Of a stretch of DNA of 64,000 bases, positions 21,933 to 34,019 are shown in pieces. The translations under genes and the position numbers were made by a program. This stretch comes from Dipteris shenzhenensis. Lineage: Eukaryota > Polypodiophyta > Polypodiopsida > Gleicheniales. The notes beneath the pieces were generated by a model that was not told the origin of the DNA, made no database searches, and saw only the letters and a program-made list of their open reading frames with translations. The stretch lies in the NCBI GenBank assembly GCA_047967505.1, contig CM106539.1; one strand, 5' to 3'. Positions within the stretch are counted from its first letter, which is position 1. The number at the start of each line of letters is the position of its first letter.

Positions 21933-24480
21933 GTGAAAACCTTGATGGGCAAAATGTCCGATTTTCAAGGCAGGGTATCCCTAGCTTTCTTTTAGTCCAT
22001 TCCTTCAAAGTCATATCTGTAAATTTATAGGACCTATGGGATATACGATTTGGATTTGGCATCTTTTTACGCACATAGAGGAAACTTTGGTTTTCGAAAT
22101 ATTGGGCCCTATTTTGAAAGTTTTGAAAGCTCCGAAACGTAGTTTCGAACAATTTTTGGCGACTATGCTTGGATGCAAGACTATTTTCTTATCTAATACC
22201 TTTGGAAGGACGTGTATCATGTGTTCAAGCCCGTCACCATATTGATGAGGCTTTGGGACGGTGATAAGCCTTGCATTGGATTTCTAAAATAGTCATATGT
22301 AAATGTCAAAACATATGCTTTGCCAGTTATAGAGTGAACATTGATTGAATGTCAAAGGGCTGAATGTATGGCTCAAGGATGTTTTTCCTCCTTGAGGCTT
22401 TCTTTGGAAACTTTTCATGACGATGCTTTCCCATGAGACATCCTTTACCTATTATACTCTTGTTGAAGATGCGGTTGACCATGTACAAAACATGTCCCAT
22501 TCATTAGGGCAAGGCTCTGTGCATTTGATGAAATCTTTCACGCCACATGATTAACTTGTTCAATTGAGAAAAATAGGTCTTAAAGTTTAATGTAAAAGTT
22601 GTAGAGCTATCTACACCTTTAGCTATGACTTTGACGTCATCACTCTTTAGCTTTGTTTCCAACGAGACATAGCATATATGTTTTCATCAAACTTTACCTT
22701 CTTATTTCTTTTCATTATAGCACTGACAAATAGAAGGTTTTTCTTGATGTATAACGATTTATTCATGTTCCATAGATCTTTGTTTAAAATTTTTATTTGT
22801 ATAAATGGATGCTGAAGTACGTGTGGGTGTGCGAATTTGTATGTGTAAGGGCATATGTTTATACGATGGTCTATATCCACCATTAGGCTCAAAGGACGTC
22901 GTTAGGGATGTCATAGTAGCTAGTCTCCGCTATGCGTGATGTAGTCCATGGTTTTCAACCTTATGGGTGACTATCATGAGATTGAAACCGCACTATGTGT
23001 TGCGTCTTTACAGGATGAGCTTGGGCATATTCTTGGATTCATCTAGATATATTTTCTATTTGTACCTTATCAATATATTTGATTTGATGGACTAAGGGAA
23101 CTCCCGACTCAACATGATAATCAGCAGTTCCTCGTTAGGAGGAGTAACATGGTTATAATCATTTGAGTCAATAGAGTATAACTTACCTACATATCCTTTG
23201 TTTGTTATATACAATGATAAAGCTTGTTTAGTATTTCATTTCTAGTATGTTGCACTATTTACATAATATTTCATGTATGATCTCGACTCTCATTTACCCA
23301 TGTCTAACATTTTCTTCCTAAAAATGAAAGCATGTTGACATATGGAATTATCACGTTGTCCAAGTCTAGGGCTATAATAAGGTCTTTGAAGTTTGCTAGC
23401 AAATAAGGGTGTATACACATGCAAATGAGGAAAGTCCTTTTTGAATTGGATGCATGTAGTAGTAAACCAAATACGTCAAGAGAAGCATGGACATCAATCT
23501 GAGACCTCATTAAGAGGTAGAGCTTGTCCTGTGGCTCCTAGCACGTCTCCTAGTGTGAGAGACTACCATCTAGCAGGTGAAAACAAAAGAATGGATTGAC
23601 ATACTACAATTGAATTTTATCGATTTGTTTGCAAATCTGAAAACCAATGGGATGGCTTAGTGTTGCAAGAGTGGTCTTGTTTGTAGAATACGTGGGTCAG
23701 TCTTTTTGCGATTCTATAGTACTTATACACCAAACAAGGAAACTCGTGTATTAGCTTAGCTATGCATAAATTAAGTTGTAGGTACTTTCAAATGCTTTGC
23801 TTGCTATATTGTCCGAAGTGTTTGTGGCTTTGTCTGCGTTCTTTTACATATTTTAGTGTGTGTAAGAACTTTCTTCGCTTTCAATAATATTAATCAATTG
23901 TTTGCGGGTGTGAGCTAGTACGGGTTGCTCAAGTAATTTTGTTTGTAGATTGTTTGGGCTTGGTTTCTTGCAATTCTTTAATCACAAATCTAGTGTTTTT
24001 AGAGGATGAGTTCGGACCTGTTCCCGGATTCATTTGCATTTGTACCTTATCAATATCTTTGATTTGGACTAAGGAAACTCCCAACTTAACATCATAATGA
24101 GTGGTTTCTCTTTTCAAGCTGTGAAATCACTCATTAGGAGGAGGCTAGAATTGTTTGAGCCATTAAAGTATAACTTACCTACATAACCTTTGTTTGATAC
24201 ATTTCCGGATATAGCTTTTTTAATATTTGTTTTATACTATGTTGCACTATTTGCATAGTATTTTCCGTGTGATTTAGACTCTCATTCACCCATGTCTGAC
24301 ATTTTCTTCCTAAAGTTGAAAGCAAACTGTCAAGCTTCACACAACGATAACTTCTTGTTTATGTTTTTCTATGGACGACATCTTTTCAAGCTGTGAAACC
24401 ACTCGTTAGGAGTCGTCAAATGGCTAGAACTGTTTGAGCTATTAAAGTATAACTTACCTACATATCCTCCCTCCTGATCC
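21933..24480. repeat. Unclassified intronic repeats, including a direct repeat at about 23030-23340 and 24000-24345
   Basis: The two blocks share, among others, TTTGTACCTTATCAATAT, AAGTATAACTTACCTACATA-like and CATTTTCTTCCTAAA, spaced about 960 bp apart. A third short copy (TTAAAGTATAACTTACCTAC) ends at about 24470, where the LINE insertion begins. Positions 21933-23020 show no recognisable feature. Confidence 0.65.
23520..23960. repeat. Dispersed unclassified repeat, copy 1
   Basis: It shares long similarity with about 38230-38790, for example CGATTCTATAG...ACACCAAACAAGGAAAC followed by TTCTTTTACAT and CTTCGCTTTCAA. It has no coding capacity or visible ends, so the class is unknown. Confidence 0.65.
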
Positions 24481-26740
24481 ACGTACCCCCCTGTGTCCCT
24501 AGTCTCATCTTTGTAGGCAGACTCCCGTGTGTACCCACTGACTACTGGTAAGGGGCGCTCTGGACTTTGATGTGTCTCTGTGTAAAAGAATATGTCGCGG
24601 CTTGTATAGGATTCCGAGAAAATTTTGACCATAAGGTACCATTACAGGTCCAAATGGTGCAGAATAGGGTCTTGGAGATCTGAGTCTCATAGACCCCGCC
24701 TCCCTATGTGGAGGGGGGGGGGAGTGATGCCCGACGGGGGCTTGTAAGAAGCTGTAGAGGGGTGAGTTTCTCATCCACGGAGATCCCTGGCTGATCTCGT
24801 AGTACCGACCTGCGTCGTAAAACCGAAAGTCGAGCCTGAGCATCATGAAACCATATGATCAAGGGCTGCTCTCAGTCGGGATCTCTCCCCATCGTCCATG
24901 CCCTCTCGATCCCGTGCTCAACTACACGTAGAGTAGTGGCCACGAAAGCCGTCGCATCTAACATCGGCGTAGCTTCAGTGCGTGGGATCCCACGGACTCT
25001 GATGTTGAGAGCCTTATTGGATCTCTGTTGCTACTCCACGAGGTAGCCGAAACGGTGGCCCTTGCGAGTTCCCATTTGGCTGCGTCGACCCATCTGTAAG
25101 TCTCCTCGATCACAGATTGCATGCTCACAATCTGGCCTCTACCACCGGTGTACTCCCTATAATTGTACAAGTGTACTCCCTGTAACTATACGAGGAACTT
25201 CCTCCTAAGCTGAACCATGTTCTGCCTCAGCACTTGGATGATATTGGCCTGCTCCTGGATATGACGAGCTTGCTCCTGAACCACTCTAGCCAAGTCCTGA
25301 GTGAACCTAGCCTGCTCCCGGGCGTAGCATGTCAACTCCACTTTCTTGACCCGTATACTATGTACCTCTGTGAGTAAAGTCTTCCATCTGTCCGGTTGGT
25401 CAATGAGACCCTGTCCTAGCTGAAACTGAAAGGGTTGAGGTACAAAGGTAGGGGGTGTGGCAAGATAGTGGGTGGTGGTCGTGCCATCAGAGCAAAGATG
25501 GCGGATACTTGAGGTACAAATACACGGGTCTCAATGGTCCCAATTGAATACAGTGGCGAAGCAATCCCAGTGGTATGAGGGAGAGGGGATGGGAAAGTTG
25601 AGAATAGTGGCCTTGCATGTGTCACCTCTTGTGGGGGTGACGGGTGGTGGAGCGGTTGGGGTCTTCTCCGGGCCTATCTTCACTATGAGACCCGCAATGC
25701 AAGCACGCTTGGGTAGAGGATACGCATCATTAGCCAGACTAGAGAGGCAGTGCTTCCGCTCACACTTCTAGGATCCACAGAGCAAGGGGTTGCTGTTTGA
25801 CTACTTGGTCCGCCCAGCGGGCATGTATGGCAGCCCTTGTTGGGAGCGAGATCTATCCGATATAGAGTGGGCACGGGTGGAGCGACTACAAGTGCTCATG
25901 CTATCACAGATGATTCGCAGCAAGCCATCAATTCCTCACCAGATCATACAAAGTTGAGTTTGGGTTATCTCCACTAGGTTATCAAATATGTGTACCGAGT
26001 CAGAGAGTATGGGGATTACCCTTCCGGACGCAAGAGGTTGCCATGGTTGGCATTGTCTTCCTATGACACTCTCAGCATGAGGTGACCAAAGATGCTGGTA
26101 TGCACACATAGAGAGATGGTTTGAGAGGTTGGGACTCCACATGGATAGACTCCCTCCCTTCCAGTACAGTTTGGATGCGCCTTTCTCCCCCCTCATGTCA
26201 CACGATGTCAACCAGGTGATCCGTGAGGATCTCTTACAGCTACACACATTTCGGACCTGGTTGGCACTGAGCGAACTCCCATTGAAGCTTAGCTTCTATA
26301 GAGATCACTGCTTACATATCACAGATGAGGGTTTCATTGATCCACTAGGGTACACGCGGATCCACTTACCCCACTCATTGAGGATCTCTATTAGGCAATT
26401 CTGGGTCTCTTCACACAGACTTCGTATAGAGAGGGGCAGGGCAGAGCTTCTACCTAGGAAGAGGCGCTTATGCACATTATGCGATATGCAGGAGGTTGAG
26501 ACGAGCACTTCATCTTCAGGTGTCCCATCTATTATAAGATCCGCGAGCGTTTCTACTGACTCTTCAGAGATAGTTACGGGGCCCTGTCCGGATTCCTCTC
26601 CTATTTAGATCATAGATGCTTAGCAGGCTTCATTCATGAGGTAGTTAGGCACCGCGAGAGGATACTTCGATCACGAGAGGATACTTCGAAAGAAAGAACC
26701 GGCCTCTTCCAGAGAAACCCAGCTCATTGCCTAGGGGATC
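24480..26740 (+). mobile_element. LINE-1 family copy with inverted 5' half (twin-priming structure)
   Basis: From about 25672 to 26700 the + strand matches LINE-1 positions about 6470-7400, the C-terminal ORF2 end, beginning CTTCACTATGAGACCC in both. From about 25670 back to about 24480 the minus strand matches LINE-1 positions about 3400-4260 (ORF1 and the following segment), for example the frames HREAGSMRLRSPRPYSAPFG and MQSVIEETYRWVDAAKWELA. About 2.2 kb of EN and RT sequence is absent between them. An inverted 5' segment joined to a 3' segment with a deletion is the known result of twin priming during LINE insertion. Confidence 0.7.
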
Positions 26741-28254
26741 TTTGGTACCGGGGCTAACAACCAAGTGGGGGGACTATACAACTAGCGAATTGCTCGCGGG
26801 GTGAATATGTAGAAAACTCATGTAGGCCAAGCCTTGCAGAAACGAGCACGCCTCTTGATAGTCGTCTTGGAACCTGGAGTCCCACGCTCCTAGGTGGACC
26901 GTAGTGTTTTTATGATGTCCTGCCAGATGGCGACTAGGGTAGCCGAGGGTGGAACCGGATGCTCACCATCACAAGACTGCAACAAGCCACCCAAATGTTC
27001 CGTGCCGTGATGCTGGCTACCACCTCCCAAACGCTGTCCTCCCTAGGAGGAGGAGCTAGGCTGTTAGGAGGGACTGCCTCGTGGAGTGCTATCCTCTAGA
27101 TGCTTTGACCTTGTATCCGGTAGGTTGGGGAGATCTCATCAATTTGAACACGTGTCCTCCCTCTGTCAACCAGGCCACCATCTCCCAGGTGTAGTCTCTC
27201 TGAAGACTCTGCATACGTGTCATGATTATGAGGGCTCCCATCGAAATCCTCGCTATGCTACGATAGCTCCATAGGCAGTGCGGGATAGTCTCCAAGACAC
27301 CATCGGAGCAACAATGGCATTGTTCCTCCACTTGCATCTGCTCTAACCACAGTTCGATGGGCAAGCCTCCGTGGGCGGCCAGCCAGAAGAAGTATGATAT
27401 CTTCCTCGGCTGCAAATTGGACCACAACCGCGTCCAAAACCTGGAGCGAACATCCCAGGGCACTCTCTCGGTCACCCAATGCCTCTCCCTCGAGGGGATC
27501 CACCTCGACGAGTCCATCTGAAGCTTCCTTCCAATCCGCGTGGTGTAGGGAATAGAATGGCACCTCCTCCACTTGCTCGGCCAGACCGCCCCTAGAAGGC
27601 CAGAACCACTCTCCTGGATCCCATTGGACCTCCCTCAGGGGTCTACCCTCGCACAGCCAAAGGCACCATCTAGGGGCATCCTGCTTTGAGATACTGGGAG
27701 GGTCAATGTGCCACTCCTTCCCCAGACGTCCCACCACTCTGATCATCTGCAAGTGAATCCCATCAAGACTCCCATCCATCTTGGGGTCTCTCTCCGTGAG
27801 TGGCTGAAGTAGGCCTCCAGGTCCTACACGGAAGAAGCCGGCGGGTGTGTGCTGCCTCGCTGCATCAACATCCTCAAGGGAACACTCGTATGGGAAAACT
27901 GCCCCAACCATCTGCTATCTCTCCATACGCGAAGTCCTTCCCACTAGGACTCAGAATGGCTAAGTCAATCTTGCACATCTGCCACCGTGCCCCTTGCAGA
28001 TGCGCTAGGGCATCAAGCCTCGCCTCTGCTTCCATGGGTAATTTGCTCCAATGGCCAAAGGACCCTTCCGGACCACTGTTCCATTGTGCCCAACCCATTG
28101 GTCTTCCGAAGACTTTAATAAACTCTCTCTCAAATTTTCCCTATTGGACTACCGCTGCCATCTGAACTCCCTAATTTATCACCCTCCCTTCGCTGCCCTC
28201 TGTGTAGCCTGGCCTGGTCATCCCCCTTCTCGCCTCACCGCCCCCGCCTTCGTC
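26741..28254 (-). mobile_element. 3' end of an L1-type LINE (ORF2 C-terminus with zf-RVT domain), decayed
   Basis: The minus frame at about 27480-27250 reads ERVPWDVRSRFWTRLWSNLQ, then PRKISYFFWLAAHGGLPIEL, then CHCCSDGVLETIPHCLWSY. This is the zinc-binding domain found after the RT in plant L1-like ORF2 (WxxLWxxxxxPKxxFFxWLxxHxxL...CxxC...E...H). Fragments further right (27911-27500 and 28098-27874) probably come from the segment between RT and this domain, but frameshifts blur them. No RT motifs remain. Confidence 0.65.
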
Positions 28255-28259
28255 CCTCT

Positions 28260-28507
28260 TGTTAGAATTATCATTATAATTCAGCAGTGACCAATGTAAT
28301 GTAATAAGTAGGTTAGGGGCACTTTTCCCTCATTTTAGAGGTTTTTCCCCCTAACCACAGTTAGTACACTAACTACGGTTAGTGAAGGATAAGGTTTTGT
28401 CACTTAGACAAAACCCATCCTACTTCTTGTAATAGTCACTTCTTCTATTGCAAACACTACGTTCAGCTCTTTTGCTTCCTGCTCTCTCACTCTCTTGGTT
28501 TCTAACA
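28260..28507 (+). repeat. 5' LTR of Copia element A (248 bp)
   Basis: Matches the 3' LTR closely but is 30 bp longer. The extra part lies in CTAACCACAGTTAGT..ACTAACTACGGTTAG at about 28352-28385, a near-perfect inverted repeat that the 3' LTR lacks. Confidence 0.95.
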
Positions 28508-28509
28508 TT

Positions 28510-28520
28510 TGGTATCAGAG
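28510..28520 (+). promoter_or_regulatory. Primer binding site (initiator Met-tRNA type), element A
   Basis: TGGTATCAGAG, two bases after the LTR end. It is the standard Copia primer site complementary to the 3' end of initiator tRNA-Met. Confidence 0.9.
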
Positions 28521-28597
28521 CGAGATCCTGCTCCTAGCTTCCTAGCCCCCACAAGCTTCAGCTCAAGCGTGAGAAGCTGCCTACCTGCGAATCATTC

Positions 28598-29080
28598 CGT
28601 ACAGCCACAGTTGGCTGTTCCGTATACAACTTCCGTACCAGTGCCAATCTGCTCTCAGCTCCCGTCCGTACAGCAGCCCACGCTTCAGTTCTTGAGGTGC
28701 CGTACACCCTGCGCCATACGCATGCTCCCTGCTCACTGATTCTGTACATCGGCCGTACAGTCAGTCGTACTATGTCGCTGTATGTACTTGCAACGTCGTC
28801 AGTCGCCGTACTGATTTCGTACATCGAGCGCCTTCCGTACAGATGCCGTACATCGAGCGCCTTCCGTACAATCAGCGTGCGGATTTTGTACAGTCCGTAC
28901 CTGTGCCCTACTGCACTGCACAGCAGGTCCGTACCAGCTGTCGTACATTTGTACAGCTGCTCCACACGTGCGAACTCTATTCCTGTTGCATTAGCACCGT
29001 ACAGCCCGTACAGTTCGTACATCTGCCATACAGCTGACGTCAGTTGTCCGTACAACTGTACAGTATGTACTGTACGGACT
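28598..29080 (+). promoter_or_regulatory. GTAC-crowded leader of element A
   Basis: I count 25 GTAC tetramers in about 480 bp, many as CCGTACAG or CCGTACAT; about two would be expected by chance. The spacing is irregular, so it is not a simple tandem repeat. A role is unknown. GTAC is the core recognition site of plant SBP-box proteins and is also self-complementary in RNA. It is followed at 29100-29560 by a second leader part with four copies of TTTGGGGCTTTT-like sequence. Confidence 0.75.
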
Positions 29081-29642
29081 GTTGCTGTTCTTGAGGTCAG
29101 GATGCCTTTACAGGGTACTCTAGAAAGGTGGTTGTTTGCAGAGCTTTCATTGCAGGTGAACATTGGAAGGAGTTTTTTATCAGGCATTGGTGCAGAGAGC
29201 CATTGTTTGGCCTGCATTTTGGGAGCAAATTTGGGGCTTTTGCATTTGTTGCAGAGAATTGCAGAAATTTGGGGCTTTTGCAGGCAGAGTGCAATTTGTG
29301 CAACATTTGGGGCTTTCAGACCATTTGCCCTCTTTTGTATGCAATTTCCCATAAGAAATTGGGGCTTTTGCATTTGGGTTGCAATTTTGCAAGTAAAAGA
29401 GCAGTTTGGAAGTTTGCAGACAGTTTTGGACTCAGTACGAGTCAAATTGCAGACTTTGCCACCTTTTGCAGATTCTATTTGCAGATTTTTGGGCATTGAG
29501 CAGAGCATTGTGGTGCATTTTTAGCCTTTGACAGGCTGTGACAGTATTTGTCACTGTGGGCATATTTTACTTGTGCATCTTACATCCCAGGAAGGGATTT
29601 TACTTGTTCAGTTTGCTGTATTTCTGAGATTATCTGGCAAAA

Positions 29643-32600
29643 ATGGCACATAACTCCTCAAATGAGGTGTTCGGGGTTCTCACACAGGAGGATAAGTTGG
29701 ATGGCACCAACTACTCCTTGTGGAGTTTCATGGTTCGCAATATCTTAGTTGGCAGAAATCTTTGGGATTATGTCAATGGAGATGAAGAAAGACCAGATAC
29801 AACGCCTATACCTATCACTTCTACAACTGAAGGCAGGGGTAGAGGTACAAATAGAGCACAGGTGATTGGAGCAGCCGCTCCAGGAGCTCCCATAGCAGAG
29901 CAGAAAAGATGGGACTCTAGAGATGCACAAGCTCTTTCAGTAATTTCTCTTTCTGTCAAGAGGTTCATTATACCTCATATTCGGTCATGCAAGACATCTA
30001 TGGCAGCTTGGGTAATACTGGAGAGTATGTTTGCAGCAAGAAACGATGCCAGAGTTTCCTTTCTGAAGCGAGAACTTTCCCATACACATATGGAGGAGGG
30101 AGATTCCATGAATTCTCACCTCACGAAGCTTCAGGATCTCAGGGAACAATTGCTGAACATTGATGAAGTCATTCCGGATTCAGAGATGATCTCCATCACT
30201 CTGAACTCTCTTCCTGAGTCCTATCTTGGTTTCCACACCTCGCTGAATTTGTCATTGAGGGGGGGCAGCAATCCTCTCTTCTTTCACGAGTTGGTAGGAC
30301 TTCTGTTACAGGAGGAACAAACACGCAAAAATATGGCAACCCGGGCTGGCGAGCATGCTATGCTCTCTAAGTTCAAGCCCAAGGGTAAAGGGCAGCATAA
30401 GCCACATGCCCATCAACCCACACATCAGCATAAAGCTGATTCTGGACAGCCTTCTTATAAGGCACAGGGTGATACAAACAAGTAGAAAAAGAAGGGCATC
30501 TGTCATTACTGCAAGAAGCCAGGTCATTATATTGGAGAGTGCAAGAAGCGCATAGCCAGATTAAAGAAAAGGGATTCCAGTATGGCTATATCAGATGCAT
30601 CAGGTCCACATTGCCATGATGGAGGAGATGTTGCAGCCAACTTGGTTGAAGAGCACTATGCCTGTTTGACTTGCACTTCAGATTTTTTAGTGGGTAGTTC
30701 AGATACTACAGCCACTAATGATGATGACCCATATGCTTTTTTGACTTGCAGTTACGATCCTTCAAAGGATGAATGCTCTTTCAGTGTTGATGAGACACTA
30801 CATACTTGGTATTTTGATAGTGGTGCTTCAAAGCACATCACTTCCAAGAAAAATCTGTTAGTAACTTTGCATTCTTCACCCACCAAGAAGAAGGTAACTT
30901 GTGCAAATAATTCTTCTCATTCAGTGTGTGGAGTGGGAGACATTATTTTCACATCCACTGATGGCACAGATTTCAGAATATCAGATGTACTCTATGTGCC
31001 AGGTATAAAGAAGAATTTGCTTTCAGTGTCCTCACTCAATAGAGGAGGATTTCAGGTGGTTTTTGATGATGACAAGTGTGCAGTCAGAGACAAAGAAAAT
31101 GAATATGCTTTGAGGTTGTCTGGCACTTTGTATCGGGGTCTTTTTCAGCTTGATTTATATGAAAAAAGATCCCATCTTGCATTATCAGTTAGCACTCCCA
31201 CTGCTGCGATGCACAATGCGGAGTTATGGCATGTCAGGTATGGGCACATGAGCTATGGCAGCTTAATGACACTTCAGAGGCATGATATGGTTGATGCATT
31301 ACCTCCTTTGGAGTCGCCTCCTCCTCATGCATGTGAAGGTTGCATTCTTGGCAAAATGCATAGGCTTCCCTTCAAGAAGGATGGTGCAGTGAAAGCTACA
31401 AGAAAATTGCAGCTTATTCACAGTGATGTTTGCGGTCCCATGAGGACACCTGCTTTTGGGGGTTATCTCTATTTTGTTACATTCATAGATGACTTTACCA
31501 ACTACACTTGGGTTTATGGTCTCAAGGCAAAATCAGAAGTGTTTATGCATTTCAAACACTTTGTGGCTATGGTTGAAAATGAGACAGGACTCAAGGTGCA
31601 GACACTTCGCACAGATCGAGGGGGGGAGTACATGTCTCATGAATTTGAGACATTTCTGAAAGAAAAAGGCATTATGCATCAGCTTACAATGATGCTTACA
31701 CCTCAACCGAATGGCAAAGCTGAGCGGAAAAATCGCACCACCATGGAAATGGATAGATGCATGCTCACAAGTAAGAAGTTGCCTCACAGGTTTTGGCTGG
31801 AAGGCCTCATGTGTGCAAACTATATTTTAAATCGGGCTCCTACAAAGGCTTTGAAGACAATCACTCCCTATGAAGCATGGCATGGGAGAAAGCCTTCAGT
31901 GGACCACTTGAGAGTGTTTGGTTGTATTGCATATGCCCACGTGCCTGTGGAGTTCAGGCACAAGTTGTCAGATAAGGCACTAAAATGCATTTTTGTGGGA
32001 TATAGTTCACAAAGCAAAGGCTATCGTCTCTACAATCCTGCTACACGCAAGATTTTTGTCAGTAGAGATGTCATATTCTCTGAAAATTCTGCACATACAA
32101 ATGCTGAATTTCAGATTCCGGCCTCTTCAGATGATGTGTTTGAGGGGATGCTTCCTATAGCATTTGGTTCTCCCGCTGAAAATCAGAATTTACAGCAACC
32201 TCCGCCAGCTCCACAAGTACAGATTCAGCCCCCAGCTGAACTGGTACAACCTCAGGGTGTGGATGAAGTTGTCAGGCAAGAAATTCAAGAGATACACGCA
32301 GCCAAAACAGTCCCGCATTGGCTGCTTCAGACTCTCAGGGAGAGTAGGCTTGAAGCTCCATTGCCTGGCAAGACTCGTAGTGCAGTAAGGCACATGGAGG
32401 GAGCTCATTCAGTTGAATCAGCTTATGCAGGCACTCTTCTTGATGAGGAGGAGCCTGAGACATTTGAAGAAGCAAAAGATAATGTGCATTGGATGAATGC
32501 CATGCACGATGAGTTGCAGTCCATTCATAAAAATCAGACTTGGGATGTTGTGGATTTGCCACCAGGTAAGAATGCCATAGGTACACGATGGGTTTTCAAA

Positions 32601-33982
32601 GTCAAAAGAAAACCAGATGGGTCCATTGATCGGTACAAGGCAAGGCTGGTTGCAAAAGGATATGCTCAGAAAAAGGGCATAGATTATGAGGAGACTTTTG
32701 CTCCTACATCCAGAATGACAACCATCAGGTCAGTTATAGCCATGGGTGCAAATTTTGAATGGAATGTTCATCGATTGGACATTAAAACAGCTTTCCTTAA
32801 TGGAGACTTGTTGGAAGTGGTTTATGTCAAACAACCTCCGGGCTTTGAAATTTCAGGAAATGCACTTCAGGTATGCAAGCTGAATAAAGCTTTATATGGG
32901 CTGAAACAAGCCCCACGTGCATGGTATGCCAAAATTGATGCCTTTCTGACCAGCAAGGGGCTGCACAATAGTCCAACTGAGAGCACCCTCTACATCAAGA
33001 AGGATGGGGGGGATATCTTGGTCATCATTCTTTATGTAGATGACATGCTGCTCACCGGATCAAATGAGGAAGTAATTGCAGATTTCAAGGCCCAATTGAA
33101 AGCTACATTTGATATGTCAGACTTGGGCTTGTTACATTTCTTTTTGGGGATCCAGTTTATTCAAGAGAAACGTGGCATTGTTATGTCTCAGTCCAAGTAT
33201 GTTCAAAAGCTCTTGGACAGATTCAACATGCATGATTGCAAGCCTATGTCCACTCCCATGGAGCCGGGGCTGAAGCTTACAATGCATGATGCGGGTGAAT
33301 CAGTTGATGTCACACTCTATAGTCAGGCTGTTGGATGCCTTATTTATCTCTGCAATACACGACTCGATATTCAGTTTTCAGTTTCTCAGGTGAGCTGGTA
33401 TATGCACAGCCTAAAGATTATGCATTGGCAGGCTGTAAAACGCATCTTTCGTTACTTGCAAGGTACGAAGTCTTTTGGCTTGATGTTTCCTAGGGGGGTG
33501 ACTTGCAGATGCATGCTTACAGTGACTCCGATTGGGCTGGAGACTATGATACCAGGCAGTCCACCAGTGGGAATTGTTTCTTTCTAGGACATGCTTGCAT
33601 TTCTTAGTTGAGCAAGAAACAGTCTACAGTGGCTACCTCCTCATGTGAAGCTGAGTACAGGGCAGCTTTCATAGCGACAGTTGAATGTGTTTGGCTGTGT
33701 CGTTTATTTAATGATCTTCATCTTTCATTGGAGGGTCCTTATCCGATTCTCATTGATAGTTAGAGTGCTATAGCAGTGGCAAAGAATCCTGTGTTTCATG
33801 CTTGCACGAAGCACATTGAGGTTCACTATCACTATGTCAGAGAGAAGTTGCATGCAGGAGAGATCAGTATGATCTATGTGTCAACACATGACAATGTTGC
33901 AGACATCTTCACCAAACCACTTCCACGTGAAAAGTTTGAGGCATTTCGTAGTGCCCTGAACTTATATCCTTTTGGTGATTGA
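29643..33982 (+). pseudogene. Copia gag-pol of element A, broken by three TAG codons and one frameshift
   Basis: One frame runs from ATG 29643 to 33587 except for a TAG at 30483. Gag starts with DKLDGTNYSLWSFMVRNIL. The zinc knuckle CHYCKKPGHYIGEC is at 30501-30542. The protease active site DSGA starts at 30816. Integrase shows the zinc residues H..H..CEGC at 31227-31350, catalytic IHSD (about 31410) and TDRGGEY (about 31608). RT has RWVFKVKRKPDGS, LDIKTAFLNGD and YVDDM (about 33032). RNase H (33500-33980) is shifted by an indel in the G-run at about 33492 and has TAG at 33605 (in place of Trp) and 33762 (in place of Gln). The family usually makes one polyprotein. Confidence 0.92.
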
Positions 33983-34019
33983 TCATTTCCTTGTACATGA
34001 CATTGGCACTGCAGGGGGG

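Noticed and set aside
28558-29508. Minus-strand open frame of 316 codons opposite the element A leader
   Set aside because: It overlaps the GTAC-rich leader, is antisense, shows no domain, and a + strand frame of similar length overlaps it. The long frames come from repeated composition poor in stops.
28697-29524. Plus-strand open frame of 275 codons in the element A leader, a possible extra Copia gene
   Set aside because: No motif was recognised, and the equivalent leaders of B and E do not keep a matching frame. It is most likely a by-product of the CGTAC repeats, which lack stop codons in this phase.
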